From Prosopocoilus inquinatus (taxonomy: Eukaryota > Arthropoda > Insecta > Coleoptera > Lucanidae), in assembly GCA_036172665.1 (NCBI GenBank), contig CM069876.1, positions 6,386,001 to 6,450,000 on the forward strand: a DNA stretch of 64,000 bases, read 5' to 3'. Below are positions 17,071 through 32,000 of the stretch, in pieces. A program made the position numbers and the translations under genes. The notes below the pieces were generated by a model. That model was not told the DNA's origin. It did no database searches and was given only the letters and a program-made list of their open reading frames with translations. Numbering within the stretch: position 1 is the stretch's first letter; each line of letters opens with the position of its first letter.

Positions 17071-20000
17071 GTAAGTAAATCGAATGTTAGTTTCGTATTA
17101 TGAATGTAAAACTGCGTGTATTGATTCATTGGTATCATTCCTGCGTTGTTTTTTAAAATTTTTAATTAATATCATGCGTTTTGGATGCCTAGTTGGCATG
17201 TTGATGCCACATATGGAATTAAGATTAAAAATGCTTAATTAAAGTTGAGGCCGATGCTATAAATTTGAGCTTATTAAGGAGCTCTGATATGATTGCTTTT
17301 GTAAGGGGAAGGGTCGCACATAATTTAAATTTTGTTGAGACATAACCTCTTATATGAGTTGGCATATCTGACTTACAGAACTTTGACTTATCAGTTAATT
17401 TCTTACCACAGGTGCTCTCCGGAGACTCTGTGATCATCAGAGGAGCTGTCGGAGCACCACCTCCGGAGAAACAGTTGAATTTTTCTAGCATCATTGCTCC
17501 GAAGCTTGCCCGACGTGCTACTGATACGTAAGTGTTTCTTGTAATTCAAATTTAATTCATGAAAATGTTGGAATATTTTAATGTTATTAGTTTGTTTCAA
17601 AAATAGGTGAAAACCAAGTTATAGGTGGAATGTTTTTAATTGTTTCGAAATCCTGTATTTTATAAGTTTTATTTGATTCAAGTGGAATGTGTGACAGGAC
17701 CGGATCGTTTGTTGTAAATTAAAATATTCAACTTCTATCAGGGTTGCAACAACATGATTTAAATCACAATTTAATTCAACTGTTATGATTCATGATTTCA
17801 ATCAAATCATCGTTGGTACGAGTTAGAGAAAAACTTTAAATGCCAAAGTTGTACAGTGTGTGCCCCTCAGATTGAGTTCGTGATACGTATAATGGACCAA
17901 AAATTTTTGGAATCAGATTTCATATTTTGTAGTTCAGGTTTGCTTGGTGCAAAATGAATTTGTGCAAAATTTGATCTCAAGAGTCTTCAAGGTGGCGCAA
18001 TTAACGCAAGAAGAAATACAATATGTGTAGGCAAAGTAGTATTACTTTTGAATCTGCGAGAAAATTTAGCTGTATTAAAATGATTCTCGTTTGAAATTAT
18101 GGAAATATACCAAATTTCAACGTCCTAGTCATTCATTTGTTTTTTTTTTTCTACTTCATAATTACATCATTTTTAATTTTTCACTTTTTTTTATATTGTA
18201 CGGTTATTTTTTGCTTTTTAATTTTTTTTTAAAACGAGCGTTATACTATCATTAACGTCTTCTATCATTAATCTAACTTAAAGCGATTGTCTTTTGTTTG
18301 TGAGATTTCTTGTTGTCTTTGTTTGTGGCGTGCGCAAAGAATATTCAGTTTTCCTTTTTTCATTTTTTTTTAAACAGTCGATTTTTTTTCTTCAACTTTT
18401 CTTCGCCAGTCCAGTTTTAAGGCTTTTTTTAAAATTTTGATTAATCTTTTCGTTTGAGTTTAAGCGTTCGCTTTTCGTTTGCCGTAAATCGATATTTTCC
18501 GTTTCCAAAATTTGTTTTTTTTTTTTTATTTATTGCTTACACAAGTCTATTTCCATTTCCTTTAACAATATCGTTCGATCGTCTTTTCTTTTTTCTTTTT
18601 TGTTTAATTTATGATTAGTTACTTTTTCCTATTTTGATGTCTTTTTTTTATCCAAATCAAGATTATAGTTTCTTTTTTCATTTTAAGTAGTATTTTTTTT
18701 TGTTTTAATTTAAGCGATCGCGTTTTGTTCCTGAATTGTTTTTTTTTTGTTAATTTTCTCATAAGATGCTTTCATTTTTGTCTTCGATTTTTAATTTTAT
18801 TGGGTTTGAGACTTCTTCTTTTTAATTAAAGCTATCACCTTTTGTTTCTGAAATTTATTAATTTTTTGTTTGTCGTGTTCGTTTTTGTTTCTTTCATTTT
18901 TTAGCAAGATCGATCGATCGTCTGTGCCATTTTATTTTTTAAATCTTTTCGATTTTTTTTTTCAATTTGCCTTTATCCGTGTGAGGGTTAGGTTTTTTCT
19001 TTATTTTTACTCTGATATTTTGTTGTTAAGTTAAAGCGATCGCTTTTGCCTCTGAAATTTGTTTTTTTTCTCCAAATTTTCGAAAGAGAATCCTTCCCAA
19101 GGCACCTCCAAATGTGTCTTCGATTTTTATTATTTGATTGATTTTCTTGTTTTGAAAATTAAAGCGATCGTCTTTTGTTTCTGAAATTTGTTTTTGTTTC
19201 TTCTTTGTCGCTCGCGCAAAGAATTTCCTGTATTCCTTTTTTCATTTTATCTAGAAACATTATTCGGTGGTCTTTTGTTTTTTCGTTTCGTTTTTTTTTC
19301 CTATTTACATTTTTCCCACTTTTCTTATCAATTCGCCAGACCTCAGTTAGGCTTGTTTTTATTTTGACAATTTATATTTTAGTACAGGTGTAAGAAATTA
19401 ACGGGTGGACTATTATTTATTAAACACTTTTTTTTGTATTTTGGTCAATGAAGTATGTAGATGGCCTTAATATTTTACAACTTTATTGAAATTTTATTTA
19501 TTTGTGATTAGTAGTTTTCCCTAATTCAATTTTTCTTTCTGTAATGTTGGAATTTCGCATATTTCCCTAAATTTAAAAGGAAGGCAGGCTTTACCTACAC
19601 AGATTTTCTTTCTTCTTGTGTTAATTCAGTTTCCTTGAAAAAATTCAACGTCAAATTTGGCACACATTTATTTCGCGGTAAGCAGACCTGAATTGTAAAA
19701 CATGAAATCTGAATTAAAACATTCTTGGTCTATTATTCATATCGCGGAGTCGATCCGGGGACACACTGTATAGCTTTATGGTTATTATACAACGCAACAA
19801 AAAAAACTCTTAGTTTATCGTGATTTTTGTCTTTGATCATGTACAAAACGTTGAAAAATAGATAAATCCTGGTTTTTATTAACATACCTATTCAATTTTC
19901 AATTTCAGTGAGTATTCAGTGAAAAGAAGATTAAGACATTTTATCGATAATAAACAAACATTATTACTTCGTTAAGAACTTAAAAAATACATTTTTAATG

Positions 20001-23000
20001 TCACTTCCTTAATGGGATGTAATTAAAAGTGCATATGAGATCTATTTTTGCATTTATGAATAGTATTTGTTTCTCTTAAATAACCCCCACTGATAGTCGC
20101 CCCTTATAGCTGCATCACATCGTTCTCGGTAAGGTTTTTCGATTGTTTTAATATCTTAGTGGAAACGTTCACGATGTACTTCAATTGCATTCCCAAGATT
20201 TTCCTTTAAAAAATCTAAATTTGAATGTAAAAAAGCACTTTGGTGACATGCGGCATTCAATATCTTTATGACATTGTAAAAAAATTTCTGCAATTTCTAC
20301 GTAATTGTTTTTCCTGTTACCCAATAGCTCATGTACAGGGTTAGTTTTATTAATGATAACCTCATGCCCTTTATTTTAATCATTAGCGAATACGAGAAAC
20401 TAAAAACTTGGTCTTACACAGGGTGTTTTTACATTTTCGGGTTCCGGACTAAATTTGAACGTGACTTTGTGTACCATACACAGGGTCTAATCTAAACAGT
20501 TTTCGCGTTATTCAACTTTTTAAAAAAAATTGTCGCTTTTGCAGTTCCTCGAAACAAATGCATATATCTTCCGAACAAATGACGTTAGAGACTTGCGGTT
20601 TTTTTCTGCAAAAGTTTCTTCTTGAAACACTTTTTCAGTTACATTGTCAAGAAAAAATCCCAACAACATAAGTTCTTACAAAAAAATTAATAAACTTGAG
20701 AATATTCAAACTACGATAACTATTTCTTTTTAAATGGAATGCCATATAACTTTTATTATAATTCGATGCGCTATTTAATTCCCTTTACAATGATACAGGG
20801 TTTTCGATATCTGTCGTTAATAGTTTTTTCAGTATTTAGATTTTTCTTTACGATTAAATATATACGAACATATAAAATAGCGACACCTTACTATCGCTTT
20901 TTGCAATCAAAAACAATTTGCACATAATTTTTTCTAAAATCTTTCATTATGCTTTGACAGCAAGCATGGCCCCCTTGCATGGGGGACTCAGGAGCAAATC
21001 CCGCTTCAATTTGTCTATCCTACTGCAATGTTAGGTCAAAAAGCGATAGTAAGATGTCGCTATTTTATATGTTCATCATTCTTACATCGCATTTGCGAAT
21101 AAATTGGGCAAGTCGTTTTTGGTCTGCAGTGGGAATGTCGAGCTACGTTTCTGCTGAAGAAGCCCCAAGCAGGGCTGAAACAGCTGTCCAGAGGCTGCTC
21201 GAGGTTCTCACTGCAATCAAAAACGATTTGCACAAATTTTTTTCTAAAATTATTGAGTATTATGCTACATTGAAAAAGTTAAACTTAATCTTTAACAAGA
21301 TCTCTTACGTAAGAAGACACGGATTTTGCTCTTGCCATGGATATCCAAGCTAACAAACCCTAAGAAGAAACTTCTACTGCAATAATTTGAAAAGTACTGA
21401 AAATAGATTAATAAGTAATTATATCATTTTCATCAGTTCTTCAATTACTATCCAAACATGTAATAAAATATGTAGAGTTCTATTTTAAAAAATCATAAAT
21501 TTGAAGTGTAACTTAATAAAGAAACACCAGTTATAGTTGAAAATAATTTAATATATTGTTCAGGAAGTTGCAAAAGAAAATTTAAAAATAAAAAAAGTAA
21601 TAAATTTTGCAAATATTTTTCAAATTAATCTCCGCCGTCCTTCGCGTCGCCGTGTTCAATGTAAAGTATGTACTGTTGAAAAAAAAAACTCGCAGCAATC
21701 CATGGAAAATAAACGTGCGTCTTAACTTGATTGTCCACTTTTTCACTGACGTTTGTTGAACGTAACCGTCAAATTATTCATCTTCAGTTTTCACGTTAAA
21801 TATTCTATTCGGCAATCTGCTCGTTACGGAACTAAACAAGGTTTTGCTAATTACTAACTTTCCTATTAAACTTCAGTCATCATGGTGTACATTAATTGGT
21901 AATATTGTATTTTTAATTATACCGGGTGGAAAGTTTCAAACCCGAACATAGCAAACTTGTATAGAAAATTATGTTTCTGTGAATTGCTGCTCGCCATTTA
22001 AAGATACAAAAATGGCAATGGTATTAAAGAAAGAGAAAATTATGGACAATATTATCGTGTTAAAATTATTCCTAAATATTAATACTTTCGGAATATAAAT
22101 AAAATTTTCAAATTGTAAACGAAAAATTTAGTCACCTATGTCAGATTTGAAACTTTCAGTTCTTTCAATTCAGTCACAAAGTATTATGAATTATTGTACA
22201 GAGCAAATAATACATAGGTACTCTTGTCGTTTAAGTTAGAACAATTCTTTCCTTATTAGAATGATAATTGTATTCTACGTCATTGCATACAAAAATACTG
22301 TTGTTTCTGATGCTATCAATAAACCTGAAATGATGCCATGGGCGCAATAGTGACGCACGTCGATACTAAATCACTTTTAAATTCTATTGCACTAGTAATT
22401 AAATAAATTTCACACGGTTCAAGAATAAGTAACACACAACTGTAAAGAATATTAAAAAAAAACGCATCAATTCCACAAATTCAGTTGCCATGAACATTGT
22501 TTTGAAATTAACAAGAATAGTAGGAAAGTATTTTGTGAAGTAATGCAAGAACAAAGAAATAAATCCTAACAGTTTTTCATCGTCAGTTTGCCACACAGAT
22601 GAATGTAATTTTGTTTTGAATAAGAAGCATATTGTACAAAATTCTGGTTATTGGATTGTAAACTTCAAATCTGACATACTAAGGCGACTACATTTTTCAA
22701 TGAAATTAAAAAATTTAATTTCCATTTCAAAAGTATTAACAAAATAGGAATAATTTTAACACGATAACATTGATCTTAATTTTATTTTTCATTTAATACC
22801 ATTACCATTTCTTTATCTTTAAATGGCGAGCAGTAATCTACAAAAACGTAGTTCTCAATGGAACTTTACTATGTCCGGGTTTGAAATTTTCCACCCGGTA
22901 TAAAAATGAGGTTATTTTCTGCGTCAAGTGACAGTTGTAAATAAGAGTGGATGGGCTAAGACATACCTTTGTTAATCGTTGTCATTTCAAAGCATGCTAG

Positions 23001-26000
23001 AGTTTTTTTTTCGACTGTACATACGTTATATCTTACATATAAAATAGCGACATCTTACTATCGCTTTTTGACCTAACATTTTCTTCAGGGTTGGAAAAAA
23101 CTGTTTTTTTTTGTTTTAAACAGTTTTGTTTTGTTTGAAACATTTTCAAAATTGACTCAAAATTAAACACGTTTAAAAAAACAATAGTTTTAAACTCTAT
23201 TAAATGTTTCAATTACTCTCAAAGCTTACATAAAAAGCAAAAAGGTATTATTATTTGATATTTAAATAAAAAAAAATACGAAGAATTGATCTGTAATTAA
23301 AAAAAAATTGTAATTACAAGAAAGTTACAAAGTTTGTAAATTTGTAATGTTAAGTTATGTACCCTTTTAAAAATAATGTGTGCACTCTGATAATAATTTA
23401 AATAATTTAAGGTAGAGCATATTTTATTTAGGATCTACGGTCGCGGTGTTTTGAATTATTTTCAAAGAAAGTATGAAGTACTTGGTACCAGCGTATTGAG
23501 AAAAACATACTCTATTAAACTAGACTAAAAACACATGAGTTACAACCCAATAAACATTTAAAATGCTGTAAGAAATTAAAATTTCAAATACAATCCAAAG
23601 AAGTGATTTCGAATTACTTGATCGCATTAGAGCGAAAATACAAATATGTAAAAATATATAGGGTGCTTCATTTAAAATAACAAATAACCATAATTCACTC
23701 CAAATAAGTTTTGAAAATAGAGAGATTCAAAGAAAAGAATGTGTGTTTTTGAATCAAAACAAGATTGGATCACGATTTTGGGAGTGAAAGAAAGCACATA
23801 GCCTTCTTTTGACAGATTAAAGTCTCATTAAAGATCATGACAGACAATTATTCAGTCAGGTCACCTTAAATTAAGTTCCATATGATTATTTAAATTCTAG
23901 ATAAAGGTTAGCCATGAAAAGCAAAGTATATTTAAATTTAGTCGTAGAGGATGATAGTATGGACACCAAAAGAGGAAATGGCAAATCTATATTCAGAACT
24001 AAAGAAGTTACTGGAGATTCTAGAGTAAATTTTTATCTATTGAGGTATTTCGCATTATACATTTTGCTTTCCAGGGCCTCCCTTTATCTAAAATTTAAAA
24101 AGTCGTACGGTATTATCAACTCAGAACAGTTGACATTGACCACACAGTATTTCTTGACATGTAATTAGCAGGCCCAGGTGCATTTTAGGCGGAAGGTTTC
24201 GTTAAATATACGAGGAACTACTAATATGCTAAAGGGATCATAGTCGGAAAAAGTTTTAATCTTTAATGCGTCTGCCCTGTAAAAACAAAAGGATAAACCA
24301 GTCGAAGCCCGAGAAGTCTATGCGGCACGCAGTAACCACTACAGTTCTGGTCGACTGGATATAAAAACTTGTTTACATAATCGATTCATTCCGAAATTAA
24401 CTCGCATTCTTTTTGCAGTGACGGCGCTATAATTGATATGAATTATACGTATTATGTCAGTCTTTTTAAAAGCTACATTAAAGAATTATAATGTTTTCAT
24501 AATTATTAATTTGAAAGAAACTATAAAGGCAATTATGTTACACACGTAATTTACATCAAACGGTTGTTTCTGATAAAATGAACGCTAGGGTGAGAGTGCC
24601 TCGGGTATAAAGCCGTTCAGCGGCGACGTTGAAATCTACGCCGCTGCTTTGTCTTTATACTGGTTTTTACCAGATATCCTAGGAATGTCCGACCCTTAGT
24701 AATTAGTTTTTGTCAAAGTATTCAATTATTGCTCATATTTTTGGGGATAATCCATTAATCTTTTTCTTCGTTTGCTTTAAATATTAAGCCGAAATCACCT
24801 TGCGGCGTATTACTCATGTATCAATGAATTCCGAAAGAAATTCTCTACCAAATTATAAAAAAATTACATACATATCCGTTTGAAGTTGATTACGGTTTTA
24901 TAATATGATACTTGACGCTGAAATAAAATGCAACTTTTACTGACTTGTAGTATTTACGGAGCGATTTTATACAGGTTGTATCAACGGTACGTTCTCTAGG
25001 GTGAATTAAAACTCGTGTAGTGGATACAAGTTTTCTATTGCAAATGGCACACCCCATATATGATATCAAATTCAAATTCTACACATTTTTTGTATACCGT
25101 TGTGTATACCTAAATCCAACGGTTCCACAGTGGAGTCTTTATATGAAAAAGCTGGCCAAAATTATTTAAATGATTAAAAAAAATAAAAACAAACTAAGCT
25201 GATAGAATATTCCAACGTTTTAAAGAAAGACTTAAAAGTCTGAAAAGTGTCAATAGAAAAAAAATGCGGTGGGCTGGGTTGGATCTCGTAACCGTAGGGT
25301 TATGAAATTCAAACAAACGCCTTGGATCATTAGTGTCCGGTTTCTGAAACGGCAAATAACTCTATGTAAAGATAAATTTTTATTGACAGATAACTTTATG
25401 AAAGTATAAACTGTTTACGTTTCTACGTATACGCTTTATCCATGGATAAAGTTTTGAGAAACGCTTTTCAGAAGTTATGATGAGTTTATCTTGGGTTTAT
25501 CTCTACTTAAAGTTATGTATCGTTTCAGATAATATAATAATAAAATAATTAAATCGAAAGTTCAGTTGTAGTGATTAATAATTGGTGTTACTTTTTGATT
25601 TGTCGATTGCAAATTACTTTCCTTAATCACGTGATATTAAGGTATTATTTTTTTTGTGTTTAGTGCAGACGTTACAAAAGATGAACCATGGGCGTGGGAA
25701 GCAAGAGAATTTCTTCGGAAGAAGCTGGTTGGAGAAGAGGTGTGGTTTACTGCTGAGAAACCACCAAATGCTGTTCGAGAATATGGAAGTGTTTACGTGG
25801 GCAAAGGTATTTAAATCATTTTAAGATCCGGTCTTTTTAACTTTCTTTAAATTTATCTAGCTGGTAATATCCTTAGAAATCATCCCCAATACGATGTTTC
25901 TAGAGACTTTATGAGCTATGTAGATAATTTTAAAAGGTGCATGGTAAAAAGATCGTATTTAAAATGTGACGATTTAAACAGAGTGATTCGGGTAACTCGT

Positions 26001-29000
26001 TCATTAAAAGTATTTCACATTTTGCTGTTATAAAAGTCACATTGACACGAATGAATTAAATCGGGAAAGTTAACTGTACTTGATTTTAATGATTTTCCAG
26101 CGACTCTTTATGTCGATATCTAACGCTTACTGAAAAGATTGTCAAGGCACTAGATCTATTTATACAATCATATGCACTGCATGAAACATTTATGTAAACG
26201 GATAGTTAAATTAACACTGAAATCAACGAACACCTCATCCAATTAACAATAACACCTTAAAATTAACTCGAAGGCTTCCCCGGCAGGTGGTCCATAATTA
26301 AATTGGCAGCTTAAGATAACCATTTCTTTTAGTGACTTTCAACATGTAACTTGGGTTGCAGCGTGACTTAGCGGTTAGTCTAGGCAACTATTGGAGTTTG
26401 TGTCACATTGCAGCGTGGGTTCGAATCCCACCAGGGCCATGGATGTTTGTTCTGTCCATTAATTGACCGAGCTTGATTTACACTTGGTAAATGCCTGTAA
26501 TGATTAATACCAAAAGGCAAAATGAGCGGGGACTGCGCAAAGCAAAGCAGACAAGGCAAGACAACATATTACTTAATGGAGATCAGATTGCCTTACCGTC
26601 TTGACAAATGGCGGACTACACCTACCACTTGCTTCGCTTTTGTTCAAACAGTTAGCAATTCAGGTTATAACATCCTTGGTCTAATTTGATATTTGTGAGT
26701 TGTGAGCGAAAGTAACTTATTTATTTTTAAAGAACGTTTTAACTCAACAAATATTTATATTATATTAATTATGATATTTAATTTACTGATCTGAGTTAAA
26801 CGTGAAAGGAACGCATCTAATTTCACAAACAAGGTACTGCAAGCCTGAACTTTAAAATAAATGGAAATACCTCGAAAGCAGTTCATTTTTCTTGTGTCAC
26901 ATGATGATCACATCTTGCGTAAGTTTTTTTTTTTTTAACTCAAAAATGCAATAAAAATAAAATACTTCATTTAAAGTATGCGACCTACCTGGGGCCTTAT
27001 TCTTGAATCGAGGGAACAAACTCAAGAGAATGTGCCGTCAAAATGACGTAGGCTCTCAGACAATCCTATATAAATCCTAAGAGAATTACGTCATTTTGAC
27101 GTCACGTTCTCTTGTAAGTTTGTTTCCTCGATTCGAAAATATGGGCCCTGGTGGATAAGTAGAAGATTAGCACCGAGCACGAATGACTTCGGTGCCGCCT
27201 GCTGCTGCAGTGGAACGGATCGGGATTATTTCAAACCAACGCACAGTGATCGAAACGCCTAATCTAGCTGTGCAAAATTCAATGCATAAAAGTTTTTTGA
27301 TTTTCACGATTTGAACAATAGTTTTTAAATAAAATTTATCCATTTTCACTATCAGATTTGGTTTTCCTCATCTCAGATGGACTCGAAGAAAAAATCCTAG
27401 TTATTTGACTAACTAAGGACAAGTCTTTTAAATGCAGATGTAAAAAGCAATAAACGAAATTCTTAGCCTAAAAATGTGTTATTTTTAAGATTTTGTTGCA
27501 ATTTCTGTTTTCCAAGGCTTTACTCTACAGGTAATATGAACATTGAAGATATGATGTTAAATTTGAATTCTTCTTTTAAATCAACTGGCACGCTGTTGAA
27601 GTCTATTACATATTAACCACTCATATCCATTTTCAGCATTTTCTAGTTTACAAAATCATGAATGATGTCACAGTGCCAGATTATGACGTCACAGTCCAAG
27701 ATTATAACGTCATGATCTTCAATTATGACGTCACAAGAAAAATGAAAAACGCCAGTTTGTGGCAAATAACTAGCCATTTATTTTTTTTTAAAACATTTTT
27801 TTTTGTAAAATCTATAATAGCGGGTCTATCATCGGATCAATCTTCCTTCCTTTTTATTCACATTGTATATTTGTTTGCAATTTCTTGCACATACTAATAT
27901 TTGTTGTGATTGTACGTAAATAAATTTCAACTCGAATATCAGCGGATATGAGTGATTACTACATAATAAACTTCAACAGCGTGTTAGTTGACATAAAAAT
28001 TCAAATTTAAAATAATGGCTATTCAATGTTCATATTACTGTAGGAGAATCCACAGTTCTGGAAAACACAAGTGCCAATAGAATCTTAAAAACAAGGCGCA
28101 AACTTTCAGACTTAAGAAAAAACGAACATGAGCGTTTCGTTGACTGTTTTGTGTATTTGGGTTTCAAAGTCCCAATCTAAAGTTACTTAAATAACTACAA
28201 ATTTTATGATGTCTTAGTAACTACCAAAGTATATTACATAAAAAAAAACATCAAATTTTTTAAGTCGGTACTGTTTACTTTTATATTTTTGCGCAGCTAG
28301 ATTAAGCATTTCGACCACTGTGCAACGCTACATTTAAAGCCTAAAGGAGCGAAATGAGATTTCCTCAAAATCGCAAGCAATACAAATCTTGGTTTAAATC
28401 AACACTAAAGTTAAAGCGAAGGAGGGTGGATATTTAATAAGAAAAATACGGCCTGTAAAATAACTTAATAAATAACTAAACCAAGTGCAAAACCAGACAA
28501 ACCTCCTTGAACCAAAAATCGGATCCAATATCTGTTCTTTCTTAATTAAATTTTAACTTCAAATGCAAACGTTTAACAACAATCCCATAAGTGGAACGCA
28601 ATGTTATTACAAAGGACCTTAAGAATCATGCAGAACGCATTAACATTCTTTACAGCGCGTCGAAGTGTTAGGCAACACCAAAAGATAGAAATGTCAAATA
28701 AAAAAACATTCAAAAATCCGACCTATCAGTGAGCGTCGGGTCCTATTGTCAGCGTCCGTCGGACAGCGGTCTCATCGGTAATCAGCAGGTTTTCACGCTG
28801 ACGAGTTTGGCCTCGAAAATTCTTTTAGTAAGGGCGGAGAAGGGTGTCCGGCAGCAGAGTGGTTTAAGCGCCGACTATGGCCTCGGTTCGAAATAAAAGA
28901 CCGTCAAGTTAACTGCCACACAAGTAGCTAGCCCGCAAGGAGCAGATGTCCCACAAGTACGGGGAAAAGGGCTCGGCGATAGAGTAACCCAAGAAGAAAA

Positions 29001-32000
29001 CAAAATCGTAGAACCACGATCAAATTAACCGTAGACAGAGATCTTACCTGGATCACACCGTCCAAGCTGAACACAAGTGCGTGGTTACGCGACTTAATCA
29101 ACGAGATGAACCGTCGAAACCGGCCAGCGGCCGTGAAATTTTACTTCACCCCCAGTGAAATAAAACAGACACACAAAAGACACAACCAACGAAAACGTGT
29201 GGTTCATCCGAAGCTTCAAATGTAAATGAAGCGTTACTTAATTTGATCTGGGGAGAGAAGAAACAGAAAACCAAACGAAAGGATAGATATCAGAAATACT
29301 TTACCAATCAATTGAATGCGTGACATCAGCGTTAGCGAATGATTAAAAAGCGCAAGGGTTACGGGAAAAACGGAACGTCGCCTCCCAAAATAAAATTCAA
29401 AGTTCTAAATCTATGAGTATTCAATAAAAAAACGGTCAAGTAGGCTGTAGCAGGCTTTTGTTATCCGAAACGCATGTCGTGATTATCATCATTTGAATTT
29501 CAGCTTTGACAAGTTGACGGTTAACCTAACCAACAAACCTCCAAAGCTGCCCCTGCAATTTTTTTTCTAATGTTTATACTTAATTTTAGAAAAAAATTTG
29601 TGCAAATCGTTTTTGATTGCAGTGAGAACCTCGAGCAGCCTCTGGACAGCTGTTTCAGCCCTGCTTGGGGCTTCTTCAGCAGAAACGTAGCTCGACATTC
29701 CCACTGCAGACCAAAAACGATTTGCCCAATTTATTCGCAAATGCGATGTAAGAATGATGAACATATAAAATAGCGACATCTTACTATCGCTTTTTGATCT
29801 AACATTGCAGTAGGATAGACAAATTGAAGCGGGATTTGCATTTGCGAATAAATTGGGCAAGTCGTTTTTGGTCTGCAGTGGGAATGTCGAGCTACGTTTC
29901 TGCTGAAGAAGCCCCAAGCAGGGCTGAAACAGCTGTCCAGAGGTCGAGGTTCTCACTGCAATCAAAAACGATTTGCACAAAATTTTTTCTAAAATCTTTC
30001 ATTATGCTTTGACAGCAAGCATGGCCGCCTTGCATGGGGGACTCATTAGTCTCATTTGTCTATCCTACTGCAATGTTAGGTCAAAAAGCGATAGTAAGAT
30101 GTCGCTATTTTATATGTTTATACTTAATATAAATATTCGGTAATAAACGTTTATTTTTGAAATGTCTTCTTTGAGTTAAAGTGGTGTTAGAAACGCAAGT
30201 GACGCTTCACGCTAGTCGTACGAAGAACCCTACGTTAGACGTTCAGAATAAATTCATGGCTATCTAGACAGTTTTTTTTTTTTAATTGAACATTCGCTAT
30301 TTAACTCAGTCATTACAAACAAAGGACCTTAAGGATCACGCAGAAGGCATTAACATTCTTTACAGCGCAACAAAGTGTTAGGCAACACTAAAAGATAGAA
30401 ATGTCAAATAAGAAAGCAATAAAAAATTCGACCTATCAGTCGGGTCCTACCGTCAACGTCCGTCGGACAGCGGTGTCAGCGGTTTTCACGCTGACGGACT
30501 AGGCCTCGAAAATCCTTTCAGTAAGGGCAATGGTCGGCGAAGGGGGTTCGGAAGTAGAGTGATCTAAACGCCGACTGTGGCCTCGGTTCGAAATAAAAAA
30601 CCATCAAGATAACTGCCACCCAAGTAGCTGGCGCGCAAGGAATAGATCCCACAAGTACGGGGAAAAGGGTTCAGTAAGCCAACGAGAAAAGCCTATAGGA
30701 AGAAAATAAAATCGTAATCAAGTTAATCGTCGACAGAGTTCTTACCTGGATGTGAGTAGTTACGCGACTTATAACCGATTCCTTCACCTCCTGATAAATT
30801 TATCTGTCAGGTATTACCCTTAGAAACCATTGTATCGATAATAGTTTCCGAGGATACTACTTGGCAAATGAATTTATCAAGAGGTGAAAAAATCAATATG
30901 AACCGTCGAAATCGGCCAGCGGTCTTAGAACGTTACTTCACCCCCGGTGAAATAAAACAGACACACAAAAGGCACAGCCAACGAAAACGTGTGGTTCATC
31001 CGAAGCTTCAAATGTAGATCAAGCGTCGCTTAATTTGATCCGGGGAGAGGTGAAACAGAAGACCAAACGAAAGGAAAGAGATCAAAAATGATCCACCAAT
31101 CAACTGAATGCGTGACATCAGCGTTAACAAATGATGTAAAGTGTAACGGACGCTGGTTATGTTTCTACAGAATTTAGGGGAGGCTAGCCTCAACACTTAC
31201 ACGACAACTCTTTCATCCCGAACAACCCGAAACCACCTCCGCGTTTTATGGAGAACCCAACCTGCTCTTTTGACCAACGACCCAAGCAATTCTCTTGTTC
31301 GGTAGCTAGTTTGAGATAAAGGCCAAAAATATACTTTCAACGGTGTATTCCCCGGGAGTCGAAACAGTGCCGTCTTAGTTACCTGAAGATTTGTCAAATT
31401 TCTTTCCTGTCGTTGTCTCTCTCCTTAATATAGAAATTAGTAAATAAAAGAGATTGGTAAATGTAACAAGTCTATTAAAAGAAAACCAATAAATAATACA
31501 TCAAAAATAATAACTAACGTGTAGATACAAGGAAACAGAACTTTACAAAAAAATAGGTGTAACTAATAATATAAAGGGGGAGAGACAAGGACTGCACTAT
31601 CGATTGATTAGTGATTAGTTTTCAAACTGAATCGAAAGTTCTTCTCGTAATCCAAAATTAAGGAAACGCAATGGTTATATAAAAAAGCAAACGAAATACT
31701 CTGTTAGAAACGGTTTTAAATACACATATATTCATATCACGGGGAAAGCTTTTGCCTTCCGTTCGCAAATTTCAAACTTAGAGCAAATTACTGATTTTAT
31801 TGAAATAAAATTAAAACTGAAGTTCAATTTAGAACCGCCCGGTACGAGAAAGAGACGCGATTTTTTTTTCTTTTGTGAAGCTGATTGACGACCGCGAAAT
31901 AACTCCTTGTTAATTCCAGTGAGTAAGGTTTTTATGAATTATCTGGCGCTTTCCCCCGTGTACGTGACGAGCTTCTAACTTAGACGCTTTCAAAAACTAG

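Larger units (their letters stand above)
29585..30115 (-). mobile_element. hammerhead-ribozyme repeat, copy 3
   Basis: Flanked by GTTTATACTTAAT at 29572-29584 and 30116-30128, a 13-bp target duplication. The minus-oriented part with one ribozyme meets a plus-oriented part with another near 29.83 kb. Outer ends match copy 1. Inserted in Tudor-SN intron 3 beside the GC-rich repeat. Confidence 0.8.
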
